From CAZDBA01 sp965224765 (GTDB lineage Bacteria > Planctomycetota > Planctomycetia > Pirellulales > Pirellulaceae), in contig CBDDAC010000025.1 in NCBI GenBank assembly GCA_965224765.1, forward strand, positions 248,001 to 312,000: a stretch of 64,000 nucleotides of DNA, read 5' to 3'. Below are positions 26,245-35,288 of this stretch, piece by piece (position 1 is the stretch's first letter; each line of letters starts with the position of its first letter). Below the pieces are notes generated by a model. The model was given only the letters and a program-made list of their open reading frames with translations. It did no database searches and had not been told where the DNA came from. Made by a program: the position numbers and the translations under genes.

Positions 26245-27411
26245 TTATGTTGTGGGATTTTTGAGGCTCATTGCCATCCGATCAAGCCCCTGTTCGAGGG
26301 TAGATCGTGGGCAGCCAAAATTCAGGCGGACAAATCGGTCGTCCCCAAAATCTGAACCGGACGAAAGCCCGACACCCGCGTCAACAAAATGGGAAATGAC
26401 GTTTTCGATGCCGAGTTCATTTTGAATGCCTTCGATATTCAGCCATGCCAGGTAAGTCGCTTCCATGGGCCAATGGCGAATTTGTGGGATTTGATCGCTT
26501 AGAAACTCGAACAAAAAATCGCGGTTTCCTTCCAGGGTTTCGAGAAGTTCCTGCCGCCATGGTTCACCGTGATTGTAAGCGGCCTGACAGCCGACGTACC
26601 CCAAGGTATTGATTTCCGTGATGAAGCCGGCCGCAGCACGTTTGAAGTCAGCGCGAAGTTTGGCGTTGGAGATGACCGCGTACGCGCAAGAGAGCCCCGG
26701 CAAGTTGTAGGTCTTACTCGGGGACATCAGCGTGATCGTACGATTGGCAATCTCTTCGCTGAGTTTGGCAGTGACGTGGTGCTGGGCTCCAGAAAATAAA
26801 AGGTCGCAATGAATTTCGTCAGAGCAAATCACCAAGTCATGGCGGATACAGAATTCGGCGAGTTGGCGAATTTCTTCGACGGAGAACGCTCGGCCAGCTG
26901 GATTGTGTGGGTTGCAGAGCAAGAAAAGTCGAGTTCGATCGCTGACTTTGGCTTCGAGATCCTCAAAATCGAACGTCCACTGGTCACCTTCGAGCTTCAA
27001 GGGACTGGTTATCAGTTTTCGGTCCTGGTTGACGGGAGAGCTGAGAAATGGAGGGTAGGCCGGGGTACAGGTGAGAACTTCGTCGCCCGCGCTGCCAAAT
27101 GCTCTGCAGGTGACATTGAGGGCGGGAACCAGGCCAGGAAGCCAACTGATCCAATTCGGCTCAACCGAGTAATTGTGCACTCGAGTTAAATAGTTGAGTA
27201 CGCTTTGCATGACCGACTCGTAGGGAATCGTGTATCCAAAAACCGCGTGATTGACCCGTTCTCGAAGCGAATTGCAGATTTCTGGTGCGACTTGGAAATC
27301 CATATCGGCGATCCACAGGGGCAGAACCTCAGGCGGAAATCGGTCCCATTTCAGGCTTCCGGTTCCTGAGCGATCAATCGGAGTTTGAAAGTCGAACGTA
27401 CTGGATTTCAT
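26245..27411 (-). CDS. PatB/MalY-type PLP-dependent C-S lyase/aminotransferase
   Basis: This 388-residue fold-type I PLP enzyme has the PatB/MalY hallmarks WIADMDF near the N-terminus, NPHNPAGR, CSDEIHCDLLF and the PLP lysine in SPSKTYNLPGL. Family members cleave cystathionine or other cysteine S-conjugates and can act as aminotransferases. The protein is full length. It is located directly upstream of coaD. Confidence 0.9.
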   Translation of the reverse strand: MKSSTFDFQTPIDRSGTGSLKWDRFPPEVLPLWIADMDFQVAPEICNSLRERVNHAVFGYTIPYESVMQSVLNYLTRVHNYSVEPNWISWLPGLVPALNVTCRAFGSAGDEVLTCTPAYPPFLSSPVNQDRKLITSPLKLEGDQWTFDFEDLEAKVSDRTRLFLLCNPHNPAGRAFSVEEIRQLAEFCIRHDLVICSDEIHCDLLFSGAQHHVTAKLSEEIANRTITLMSPSKTYNLPGLSCAYAVISNAKLRADFKRAAAGFITEINTLGYVGCQAAYNHGEPWRQELLETLEGNRDFLFEFLSDQIPQIRHWPMEATYLAWLNIEGIQNELGIENVISHFVDAGVGLSSGSDFGDDRFVRLNFGCPRSTLEQGLDRMAMSLKNPTT

Positions 27412-27911
27412 GAACAGACTCGTGAAGCAAAAAGGGGCTGGGCATTCTCGGAATTACCAGCGATCGGGCGATGTGGCGAAACTACCGAAAATTGTAGGTA
27501 TCGCCACCGAGAGGACATTTCTGCACTACAAATTTCGAGTTGGTATTCTAGCAACGTCGGGCGGTTTTGGCGTTGGTGTGAATTGGTCTGCCTGGCCAGA
27601 TGAGCGATAGCCAAGACGCGAAATCCAAAATTGGCTTTCTCCATTGTGGCAAATTGGCTACGATTCTGTTCATCTCGGTGAGATAGGTGTACGAAAGATG
27701 TGTGAATAATCAACATAATCGGTACCTTTCGCTGGAAGAGACTGCTAAACCAGATTATCCTTCCCTGATTGGAACGGGTATCGTGACACAGAAAATCGCC
27801 CAACTATACTTGTTTAGATGAGTTGCTCTTTTCTTGGAAAAGAGTCTCGTTCGACATAGCAACGAAAACTATCGGCCCGCCTGGGATACGGTAGAAGAGG
27901 AAATTAGCCCA
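27412..27911. other. 500-bp intergenic region
   Basis: This is a divergent region between the PatB-like gene and the small membrane-protein gene. Frames on both strands lack family character and contradict one another. No strong hairpin or repeat was seen. It should hold promoters for both sides. Confidence 0.45.
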
Positions 27912-28115
27912 ATGCAGAAGGGTCTTTGCATCGCGGCGTTGGCCATCTCGGTCATTGTCTTTGTATTATTTCTTGCGGATCTCTTGATGGGAGCTCTGGG
28001 GCAGGAAATGCTTGCGCCATTTAAGTTTGCGAGCTGGTTGATCGATATTGTATTTACGATCTGCGCGGCACTGCTTGGCACTCTCAGCTGGTTTACCTAC
28101 CGTGACCAGGTTTAA
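27912..28115 (+). CDS. Small two-helix membrane protein
   Basis: This 67-residue protein starts at ATG 27912, with AGAGGAAA about 11 nt upstream. Two hydrophobic helices are visible: IAALAISVIVFVLFLADLL, and the stretch ending TICAALLGTLSW. The frame stays open upstream to a TTG at 27834, but that part is hydrophilic and less convincing. Position just before rpsT is its only context. Function unknown. Confidence 0.65.
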   Translation: MQKGLCIAALAISVIVFVLFLADLLMGALGQEMLAPFKFASWLIDIVFTICAALLGTLSWFTYRDQV

Positions 28116-28244
28116 TTGCCTGCGATTTCGCTCATATTTTACGCTCACGGGACATATTCGCCGATTTTGGCTCTAGACAGATCGCCAAAAAAACTGGATA
28201 TTATTTCATTCGAAATCCAATTTGTAAGCAAACTCGATACAACA

Positions 28245-28514
28245 ATGCCAAATACCGCCAGTGCCAAGAAGCGACTTCGCCAAGACAAAGTTCGTCAGGC
28301 CCAAAATCGTTCAATCAAATCGGCAGTAAAAACAAACGTCAAGAAGGTGACCAGCGCCATTGAGGGTGGTGATGTTGCCGGCGCTGAGGCTGCCTTTACC
28401 GTTGCAGCTATGCACTTGGACAAAGCTGGCGCCAAGAACATCATTCATAAGAATGCCGCAGCACGCAAGAAATCGCGACTGCAAAAAGCGATCGTCAAAG
28501 TCAAAAAGGGCTAA
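28245..28514 (+). CDS. rpsT: 30S ribosomal protein S20
   Basis: This 89-residue very basic protein begins MPNTASAKKRLRQDKVRQ and ends in a lysine-rich helix (KKSRLQKAIVKVKKG). It is the standard size and composition of bS20, which binds 16S rRNA during small-subunit assembly. ATG 28245 is the natural start; the in-frame extension upstream does not fit the family. A clear terminator follows at 28541. Confidence 0.97.
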   Translation: MPNTASAKKRLRQDKVRQAQNRSIKSAVKTNVKKVTSAIEGGDVAGAEAAFTVAAMHLDKAGAKNIIHKNAAARKKSRLQKAIVKVKKG

Positions 28515-28540
28515 GGCCTCGCTAACTTTTGATACTCTTC

Positions 28541-28566
28541 GGCCGGATTTTGCTCCGGCTGTTTTT
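28541..28566 (+). terminator. Intrinsic terminator of rpsT
   Basis: A 6-bp stem, GCCGGA/TCCGGC, with loop TTTTGC is followed by TGTTTTT. It lies 28 nt after the rpsT stop. Confidence 0.8.
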
Positions 28567-28623
28567 GTGCGCATGCCGGCGACACGGCGACCTCTTTTGG
28601 GGTGCATATCCGTCGTATTTTTT

Positions 28624-28654
28624 GGGTGCCATGCTCCTCGCTTGCGTGGGCATG
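28624..28654 (+). repeat. Dispersed repeat R2
   Basis: GGGTGCCATGCTCCTCGCTT followed by GCGTGGGCATG. An exact inverted copy lies at 38750-38780 and a diverged direct copy at 18278-18307. Confidence 0.85.
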
Positions 28655-28679
28655 CCTTTTGACGGGAAACAAGAAAAGA

Positions 28680-29411
28680 CTAGGCAAGGGTGCAACTTGC
28701 ACTCACCAGCTTGGGCGCAAGCGAGATCGTGCGGATCTGTTGTCGAGACAACTCCTGCTGGACCGAGATGTCGCTACCGCGAAAAAATTGTAACTGAAAA
28801 GGTCGAATGGGCGAGACGTCCAATCCAATGGCAAAGCTGATGTTCAAACGTGTCTCGGTTTTCAACATCGATAAATGACCGCCAAGATAGTCAAGCGGGT
28901 CGGGCAAGCCAACGATTGCGACATGCTGATGGATGTCAACCGCTCGGGAAATGGCTTCTGTTTCTTTCGTACGATGATTCGACTCGACCATGTTTGGCGT
29001 CAAACAGGTTCGGTCAGGCACTTCCAAAAGTGGAAGGTTCTGTTGAAATTGAATCGGCAGTAGCATTCCGCCATGAGTGAGAACGACCGTCGCCAAAATG
29101 GCGGCGTTATTGCCGAAGGCTTCTAGTTGTTTTCGTCGAATCAGCAACACGCTGGTTACCAATTGTTTTTCGTCACGACCGCGAAGTCGATCAACTCCAC
29201 GAACACTTCTGGACAGCGCAAACAGCTCGTCATTCAATTGGAAAAAGGAAAACCCTTCGACGTGACACTGAGCCAGTTCCCATCTTTGAGGAATCCAGCA
29301 TACCAATTGGTTGGTCAGTGAATCATCAATTCCTTCTGAGCGACCTGCCAGACCAATTTTGTCGGTTTGATCGACGGTTGCCGAGACAAACACGGCTTGT
29401 CGGAGTTTCAT
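28680..29411 (-). CDS. Unknown protein, last gene of the chemosensory operon
   Basis: This 243-residue protein is read from an ATG that overlaps the stop of the preceding gene (ATGA), showing translational coupling. It has no signal peptide or membrane helix. Recognisable stretches are KLRQAVFVSATVDQTDK, GLAGRSEGID and DISVQQELSRQQIRTI, but I do not recognise a family. It is soluble and leucine- and arginine-rich, with about four cysteines. Its conserved-looking start and tight coupling suggest a role in the output of the chemosensory system. The end runs close to an R2 repeat. Confidence 0.6.
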   Translation of the reverse strand: MKLRQAVFVSATVDQTDKIGLAGRSEGIDDSLTNQLVCWIPQRWELAQCHVEGFSFFQLNDELFALSRSVRGVDRLRGRDEKQLVTSVLLIRRKQLEAFGNNAAILATVVLTHGGMLLPIQFQQNLPLLEVPDRTCLTPNMVESNHRTKETEAISRAVDIHQHVAIVGLPDPLDYLGGHLSMLKTETRLNISFAIGLDVSPIRPFQLQFFRGSDISVQQELSRQQIRTISLAPKLVSASCTLA

Positions 29412-29767
29412 GATTTTCTCCCCTGCGACGTTTCGTGTTCGTTCATGAGATTGCGACGTTCGTCTTCGAGTTGCTTCCACCCTTCCATGAGCTTTTCGTA
29501 GGCCAGCTTCAGACGTGCCGTTTCTTCCTCACATTGTTGTTTCCAATCTTTCTTTTGCTGATCAAATTCTACCAGCATGCGCTGTACCACCTGATCGTGT
29601 TCGGCAGCGCGTTCGCATTCAGTGATTGCTTTTTCCAGTCGCGAGAACTGTCCGCGCAGAAATCTTTCGATTCCCGATGCGACTTGCTCCAGCTGCCGAG
29701 TGGCGCGAAGTTCTCCCAGGATTTCATGAGTATTCGAACAGTCGTCGAGTGTATGCAGTCCGTTCAT
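29408..29767 (-). CDS. Short coiled-coil protein
   Basis: This 119-residue protein is almost entirely helical, with heptad-like charged repeats (CEEETARLKLAYEKLMEGWK). The N-terminus is MNGLHTLDDCSNTHEI. It has no membrane helix. It follows the FHA/coiled-coil gene by 14 nt and overlaps the next gene by 4 nt. It is probably a structural or adaptor partner of the FHA protein. Confidence 0.75.
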   Translation of the reverse strand: MNGLHTLDDCSNTHEILGELRATRQLEQVASGIERFLRGQFSRLEKAITECERAAEHDQVVQRMLVEFDQQKKDWKQQCEEETARLKLAYEKLMEGWKQLEDERRNLMNEHETSQGRKS

Positions 29768-29781
29768 TCAATTGTTTCCTC

Positions 29782-31177
29782 TTACCGTTTTACGCTTTTG
29801 AGAAGTTGTGAGATACGACCGCCCAAACTGCGATTCCGCCTTTCTTCTCGTTCTGCTTTTTCGTTTTCGTATCTCTCTCGAAGATGTTGTCGCATCGCAA
29901 TCAATCGCGTGTCGGTGTCAGACATCTCCGATTGCTCTCGCATCTGTTTTCCCAACTCGTCTTGAGTTCGAAGCAGTTCCGCTTTTTTCGCGAGTGAGTT
30001 CTGCCCGTTCTCGCGAAGTATCAACTTCCATCTGAAGCATTTGCTGTTCGAGGCGTGTTGTTTCAGCGAGAGCATTTTCTAGTGCGTCAGAATTCTCTAA
30101 TTGATCTCGAAGCGATTCTGATTCCTCGGAGAGATTTCGCCAACGGGATTCAAGATCGGCGTTCTGCTTTTGCAGTTCAACGACCCTCGAATCGTCACAG
30201 GTTCCATTGTCGCCAGGTTCAGTGTGAAGGACACGTCTCACTTGATCTTCGGATTGCTCAAGCTGGGTTCTCGTCTCGTCGAGCTTGCACTGCAGTCGTT
30301 CGAGTTGAGCTTCCGACTCCGACTCACGTTGTGAGACTCGATTCTCGATTTCCTGCATCCATGACTCGAGGTGTTCTCGTTCTTCACGCTCAGCCCGAGT
30401 TGCTTCATCCGATAGTCTCAATAGCTGCTCCAGCTCCAGGGAGCGACGGTCTGAGTCTTCCAGCTCTTCCAGAAGGTCTTCCAGGCGATTGACCAACCGA
30501 ACCGTGGATTCATCATCCGGGCCGATTTCAAACCCATCGGTTTCTTGGTTCTGGAGTTCGGCAAGTTGGGCGTCTCGGTGGGCGAGTTCCATTCGCAACT
30601 GTTCCACTTCGATTTGGAGGATTTCGTGTAGATCAGAGGTTTCTGAATTCGCAACGGATTGTTCGAACGCCTGAAGGTCTTCCACTGGGTTGAAATCAAA
30701 ATCATGCATGGCCACGGTTTCAACTTCCGATCTTCCGAGTGGACGTGACGGAATTGAGGTTTCTTTTGAGCTTTCATCACTAACCGTAGCGGGTTGGATT
30801 GACGCCGGAGTGTCTATCGGAATGGGTTCCGCATGGGGCTCGGTGGACGGCATTGGGGCTGCCACACCGAACACGATTTGATGTTCCCCGATTTCCAGTC
30901 GATCACCCGGACGCACCTCCGATTCTTCAGAGATCACTTCTCCATTGAGTGTTGTGCTGCCCGTGTGCCAGCCGTGAACCCTCAACTGCCCGCCAGATGA
31001 AAGCAGCATGCAATGAATGTCTTCGACGCCTTTGCCGTCTAACCGAAGTCCACAAGTGGAACTGGACCCAACGAACACACTTGCTTCTTCTCGCAAGGTG
31101 TATTGGAAGGTATGGCCGTTTGCTTCAACGACTTCGAGAATTGCCGCCGCGTTTTCTGTCTGTATGTTTGATTGCAT
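29782..31177 (-). CDS. FHA-domain long coiled-coil protein, one-base shift near the end
   Basis: The FHA domain (about residues 15-105) has the family residues GSSSTCGLRL and VHGWHTGSTTLNGE. A proline/acidic linker follows, then a coiled coil of about 290 residues. The frame breaks at six A residues (plus-strand T-run 29983-29988). In frame zero it ends after a few odd residues at 29918. Dropping one A continues the coiled coil (KAELLRTQDELGKQMREQ...) to a basic end, GGRISQLLKSVKR, at 29782, for 464 residues in total. FHA domains bind phosphothreonine, so this may be a phospho-dependent scaffold of the chemosensory operon. Confidence 0.85.
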
Positions 31178-31179
31178 GA

Positions 31180-32739
31180 CTACGCCTCCACCTGCTCATG
31201 AACGCGGGAGGTCAAAGCGGTATTCAACTGAGAAGTCATGATCGCACCGAGCATATCCTCCTGATCAAAATCATGGCTGATAACGAAAGCGAGGGACTCG
31301 TTGGTTGACGGAGAAACGGCGCTCGCTGTATCAGAGCTGCATAGTCCGCCAATTTGGACCTGATCCAGAAGGTTTGAGTTGCATCGAAGCTCCTCAATCT
31401 GTTCGAACGCCGATTCATTATTGATGTCAACCAGCAGAATTGCAGGTCCCATTTTTTCCAGCAAAAGGCTGGCGCCAGTCCAGTCGCGTACCAGTTTTCC
31501 TTTGCACTGATCCGCATTCGAAGAGAAAAACTTGGCGAGTCGCTGGTTGAGTGCTTGGTCTGAGGAGACTACTGCTACCTTGATCGGACTGCACATCGCT
31601 CGTTGCTCAATCAACTCAGCTAATTCGAACCCGTGTAGGACACAGAGAACTTCATTGGGTTCCCAGTTGAGTTGAATTGCCAGTTCTTCAGGTGAAACGG
31701 TTTCGGAAAGTCCATTCATGATCGCCATATGGCGGCTGGAAAGTCCCGCACGATCAAGGTTTTGTCCTCGAATCGCCCGCCGAACGTATCCGGTGCCTGA
31801 GGTAAGTTGTGGGAGTTCAGACTCATCGCAACTCATTGCCCCTTCGACTAACAGGGCGAGCAGGCTGCATTCCAAGGGAAGTTTTTGGTAGAGAGGCGGT
31901 GCGGATCGGGACTGATCAAAGCGAAAGTTTTTTAGTTGGCTGAGGAAACAGATTCGCAACAACAATGCCGCCTGGAGTCGCAGTAATTTTTTCAAAAGAC
32001 GTGGGTCAAGAACTTTGGTGTTGAGCAAATCCACCAAGCCGTCAATTTCGGCACCGCGACGTCCAGTCAAGGTAAGTTTCATGATCGGAACCAACTCGGA
32101 AAGGGATTCCGGAACAAATCGAGTTAGTTCTTCGGGGGCAATTCCCGAACCCGTAATTGCCTGGATTCGACCTCGATCGACATGGATGTGGACTCGGCAG
32201 CGGTCCGTTTCGACTTCGAGCATTCCTGATTTTCCGCCATTGTTCAGGAGATCAAGTAGTTCGCGAATTCCGAAGCACGCAAAGGTTCCTGCCAAATCGG
32301 GTTCGCCCAACTCATCAATGACTTCGGGAACTGCCGAACCCTCGCTTTGTGATTGGACGACCATTTCAGCGGTTTCTAATGCGTTGGCAACCGTTGCCAC
32401 CAGTGCTTCAGGTTTGTACGGCTTAGGGAGCATATCGACGACGTTATCGCAGTCGACATACTCAGCGTAGGCTTTTTTTCGTAGAGTAGAGCTGGCGATC
32501 ACCGGAATTTTTGCAAGCGTCGGATCGGCAAGAAGCTGGCAGCAGACTTCGTAGCCGGTCGTACCAGGCAGTTGATGATCCAGAATAATCAGGTCTGGTT
32601 TTTCCTCACTCGCTTTGATGATTCCGTCTTCCGCGGTGCCGGCCACGACGACCCGATAACCAGCGGCGCTAAGTTCGTTGTCGACGAACCGTCTGATGGT
32701 CGCGCTATCATCGATTATGAGAATGGTTTTCTCGGACAT
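31180..32739 (-). CDS. Response regulator with DUF4388 (PATAN-like) domain
   Basis: This 519-residue protein starts at MSEKTILIIDDSATIRR; a GTG two codons earlier is also possible. The N-terminal receiver has DD, the phospho-acceptor Asp in LIILDHQLPG and the conserved lysine in LPKPYKPE. Next is a DUF4388 domain (about 150-240) with GTFACFGIRELLDLLNNGGK and SGMLEVET, then a helical/winged region and a second, degenerate receiver-like domain near the C-terminus (KVAVVSSDQAL). DUF4388 proteins are common in gliding and chemosensory systems. It is likely the output regulator of the neighbouring CheA. Confidence 0.85.
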   Translation of the reverse strand: MSEKTILIIDDSATIRRFVDNELSAAGYRVVVAGTAEDGIIKASEEKPDLIILDHQLPGTTGYEVCCQLLADPTLAKIPVIASSTLRKKAYAEYVDCDNVVDMLPKPYKPEALVATVANALETAEMVVQSQSEGSAVPEVIDELGEPDLAGTFACFGIRELLDLLNNGGKSGMLEVETDRCRVHIHVDRGRIQAITGSGIAPEELTRFVPESLSELVPIMKLTLTGRRGAEIDGLVDLLNTKVLDPRLLKKLLRLQAALLLRICFLSQLKNFRFDQSRSAPPLYQKLPLECSLLALLVEGAMSCDESELPQLTSGTGYVRRAIRGQNLDRAGLSSRHMAIMNGLSETVSPEELAIQLNWEPNEVLCVLHGFELAELIEQRAMCSPIKVAVVSSDQALNQRLAKFFSSNADQCKGKLVRDWTGASLLLEKMGPAILLVDINNESAFEQIEELRCNSNLLDQVQIGGLCSSDTASAVSPSTNESLAFVISHDFDQEDMLGAIMTSQLNTALTSRVHEQVEA

Positions 32740-32761
32740 AGTCACTTTCGTATTGTTTAAG

Positions 32762-32852
32762 TTACGTGGCTCTTAGTTGCTTTACGTGTTTATTAGCTGA
32801 TTTACGTGTCTTTTGTCTTTTTCGTGATTGTCTTTTTCGTGATTGTCTTTTT
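32762..32852. repeat. Short tandem repeats upstream of the REC-DUF4388 gene
   Basis: Three TTACGTG words recur at exactly 20-bp spacing (32762, 32782, 32802), followed by two perfect copies of GTCTTTTTCGTGATT (32815-32844) and part of a third. They fill the only long gap (115 bp) inside the chemosensory operon. They could be a protein-binding array or a slippage-grown repeat. Confidence 0.8.
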
Positions 32853-32854
32853 AG

Positions 32855-35275
32855 CTATTTAGAGGATTGTGTTTGTTGTTGCAGTTCCTCCATCAGGTTA
32901 GTGAATGATTCATGATCAATAGGTTTTCTCAGGTAAGCAGCCGCCCCCAATTCGATAGCGCGAGACTGGAATTCGTCTTCATGACGGCTGCTGATGATGA
33001 CCACAGGAGCATCGGTGTACTTCTGACTGCGGATGTCAGAAAGTAGTTCGATTCCGCCAAGTCTTGGCATATCCAAATCCGTGAAAACCAAGTCCACGGA
33101 TTCCCGTCGGAGCTGTTCCAATGCTTCGATACCATCACTGGCTTCGATTGACGCGATCCCTAGGGCATGGAGTTTTTTGACGAGCACTTTTCGGGCTGTG
33201 AGTGAGTCGTCGACAACAAGGGCACGAATTTGGTTCGAATCTTCTGATTCAATCTGGTCGTCCAGTTGCGGTTGATTGACGGCGTCGTGATGAGTCAAGC
33301 AAAAGTCTTCTACGCTTTGACTGTCCAGAAGTAATACTGATTCTCCAGCTCCCGAAAGTGTGATGCCGCAAAAAAGAGGGTGCTGCTGCAACATGGGTGG
33401 GAGGCCACGAACCACGACTTCTTCGGGACCGACTGTTTCGTCAACAGCTAGTGCCAGATTTTTTTCGCTGGCATCTCCTGTGGATGATCTCAAAATCAAA
33501 ATGTCTTGAGGTTGCGATGTTTTTGTCTTGGGCAGAGAGAGAATCTCGTTCAAATTCATTTGAACACAATTGTTTACGCCCTGCCCGTTGACCGCTTTGA
33601 CCGATTGCATCGGAAGCGCAAACAATTGGTTGGCAGAGCGAAAGACCATAACGTGTTCAATTCCAGTACGTAGCGGAATCGTAATTTGCATTGTGGTTCC
33701 GCTGCCTGGCGTGGAATCGATATCGATCCTTCCGCGAAGTTGTTCAATGGCGGAGGCGACAATGTCCATTCCTACTCCACGTCCAGAGATTTCACTTGCC
33801 GTTTGTCGCGTGGAAAAACCTGGATGGAAGATCAACTTGGCCAGTTCCCGGTTGGTGATGGGTTGGGTGCAGGTGATCAAGCCTTTTTCAATCGCACGAT
33901 TTCGGACGGCTGGATAGTCGATGCCCTGTCCATCATCCCGAACCTCAATCACCAACTGCTGTGCATTGGAATGCGCTTTGACGGTAACCGTTCCTTGAGC
34001 ATCCTTGTTGGATTGGGTTCGTTGTTCCGGGGTTTCAATGCCATGGCTGACTGCATTGCGGACGATGTGTAAAAGGGGTTCGTATAATCTTTCCTGAATC
34101 TCTTGCTCTAGCCCCGTTTGCTCACCGAGGATCTTTAGTTGAACTTTCTTTCCTTCCGCATTGGCGGCGTCTCGTACGGCGCGCTGCAAGCGTTGAAGCA
34201 ATCCAGAAATTGGAATACGGCGCAGTTGCATCAGTTCCTGTCGGAAGTCGCGGATAAAACGTGAAATCGATTGATTGTCGCGACTGACAGGAGTCTGTAA
34301 TTCGCCAAGCCCCTGAGCGACTGCCGTGATGTCTTTGCCAATTTCCGAGATGGTTTCCGAGCTACTTCGATTGGGGGAAATGGAAATGTCGGGGAAGAAT
34401 TCCGGTTGTTCCTCAGCAAATCGAAGTCGAGTCGCACAGCGTGTGAGTTCTTCGTTGAGTTCGTTGAATTCTGATACATGATTTTCGCGGCGATTTCGCA
34501 ATACCACAAGTTCGGCAAGCATATCCATCAGGCGATCCAGCTTGGCGGCGCGGATTCGAATTGATGCATCATCATGCGAACCCACTCCAGAAAAGTCCTG
34601 TGCGCGATTGGCGGGAGAAACGCTTGGATTGGATTCTTCGGTTGATTTGCTGACAGCGGGAACCAATTGGGAAATGCCGGTTCGAACTCGATCGACTGCA
34701 GAAAACATGGGTTCGACGTCGACCTTAACGGCGTCGCTCTGAAAGACTTCTTCAAGGGAGGTTTCCAAATCGTGAAGGTAGGTGGCCAGCTCAGACAGGC
34801 TGACACTTGCCGACGCGCCTTTGAGGGTATGAAGTTCGCGGCAGAATTGTTGGATCGGTTTTTTATTGGCCGGTTCAGATTCCAGACTGAGTGCTGCCTG
34901 CTCCATTGCGTTCAGGCAATTGAGTGCGTCGTTGAGGTAGGCTTGACGAAGTTCTGGATCGCCAGACAACTCCTGCATTGCGACTTCGTCACTTTTGTTG
35001 TCAATCGTTTGGAAGGTTGGTTCGTGAGTTGTTTCCGTTGATGTCGGAGTTGCGGGGTTATCTGAGATGACTGAAAGCAAGAGCCCAATATCATTGGCTG
35101 AGGGAGCATTTTCCAAATTATCGTCCCGATCTTCCGATTCAAATTCGAAGTCATCGCCGGTCGCCATCTCCCAAAGTTCTTGTGAGTTGAGCGAGTGGTC
35201 GAGTTCGGTAACTTCGAACGATTCGAAACCAGGAGCGGATTCGATTGCTGATTTGTTTTTATTCTTATTGCTCAT
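32855..35275 (-). CDS. cheA: CheA-type hybrid histidine kinase (Hpt-HATPase-CheW-REC)
   Basis: This 806-residue chemosensory kinase has an Hpt domain with phospho-accepting His near 148 (ELHTLKGASASVS), a dimerisation region, the ATPase domain (VRNAVSHGIETPEQR, DDGQGID, GRGVGMDIVAS), a CheW-like domain (IEHVMVFRSANQLFALP) and a C-terminal receiver (VDDSLTARK, FTDLDMPRLGG, LRKPID). A fused receiver marks the alternative-function or pili-type CheA group (FrzE, WspE, ChpA) rather than plain flagellar CheA. It lies 13 nt after the MCP gene. There is no CheR or CheB in the operon. Confidence 0.95.
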   Translation of the reverse strand: MSNKNKNKSAIESAPGFESFEVTELDHSLNSQELWEMATGDDFEFESEDRDDNLENAPSANDIGLLLSVISDNPATPTSTETTHEPTFQTIDNKSDEVAMQELSGDPELRQAYLNDALNCLNAMEQAALSLESEPANKKPIQQFCRELHTLKGASASVSLSELATYLHDLETSLEEVFQSDAVKVDVEPMFSAVDRVRTGISQLVPAVSKSTEESNPSVSPANRAQDFSGVGSHDDASIRIRAAKLDRLMDMLAELVVLRNRRENHVSEFNELNEELTRCATRLRFAEEQPEFFPDISISPNRSSSETISEIGKDITAVAQGLGELQTPVSRDNQSISRFIRDFRQELMQLRRIPISGLLQRLQRAVRDAANAEGKKVQLKILGEQTGLEQEIQERLYEPLLHIVRNAVSHGIETPEQRTQSNKDAQGTVTVKAHSNAQQLVIEVRDDGQGIDYPAVRNRAIEKGLITCTQPITNRELAKLIFHPGFSTRQTASEISGRGVGMDIVASAIEQLRGRIDIDSTPGSGTTMQITIPLRTGIEHVMVFRSANQLFALPMQSVKAVNGQGVNNCVQMNLNEILSLPKTKTSQPQDILILRSSTGDASEKNLALAVDETVGPEEVVVRGLPPMLQQHPLFCGITLSGAGESVLLLDSQSVEDFCLTHHDAVNQPQLDDQIESEDSNQIRALVVDDSLTARKVLVKKLHALGIASIEASDGIEALEQLRRESVDLVFTDLDMPRLGGIELLSDIRSQKYTDAPVVIISSRHEDEFQSRAIELGAAAYLRKPIDHESFTNLMEELQQQTQSSK

Positions 35276-35288
35276 TGATCGGCTCCGA

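Noticed and set aside
26245..27411. Possible selenocysteine synthase (SelA) to match the selenoprotein
   Set aside because: The PLP enzyme has PatB/MalY motifs (WIADMDF, SPSKTYNLPGL), not those of SelA.
29918..30000. Natural end of the FHA protein at 29918
   Set aside because: The last 20 or so residues are unlike the coiled coil, while the neighbouring frame continues the heptads in step.
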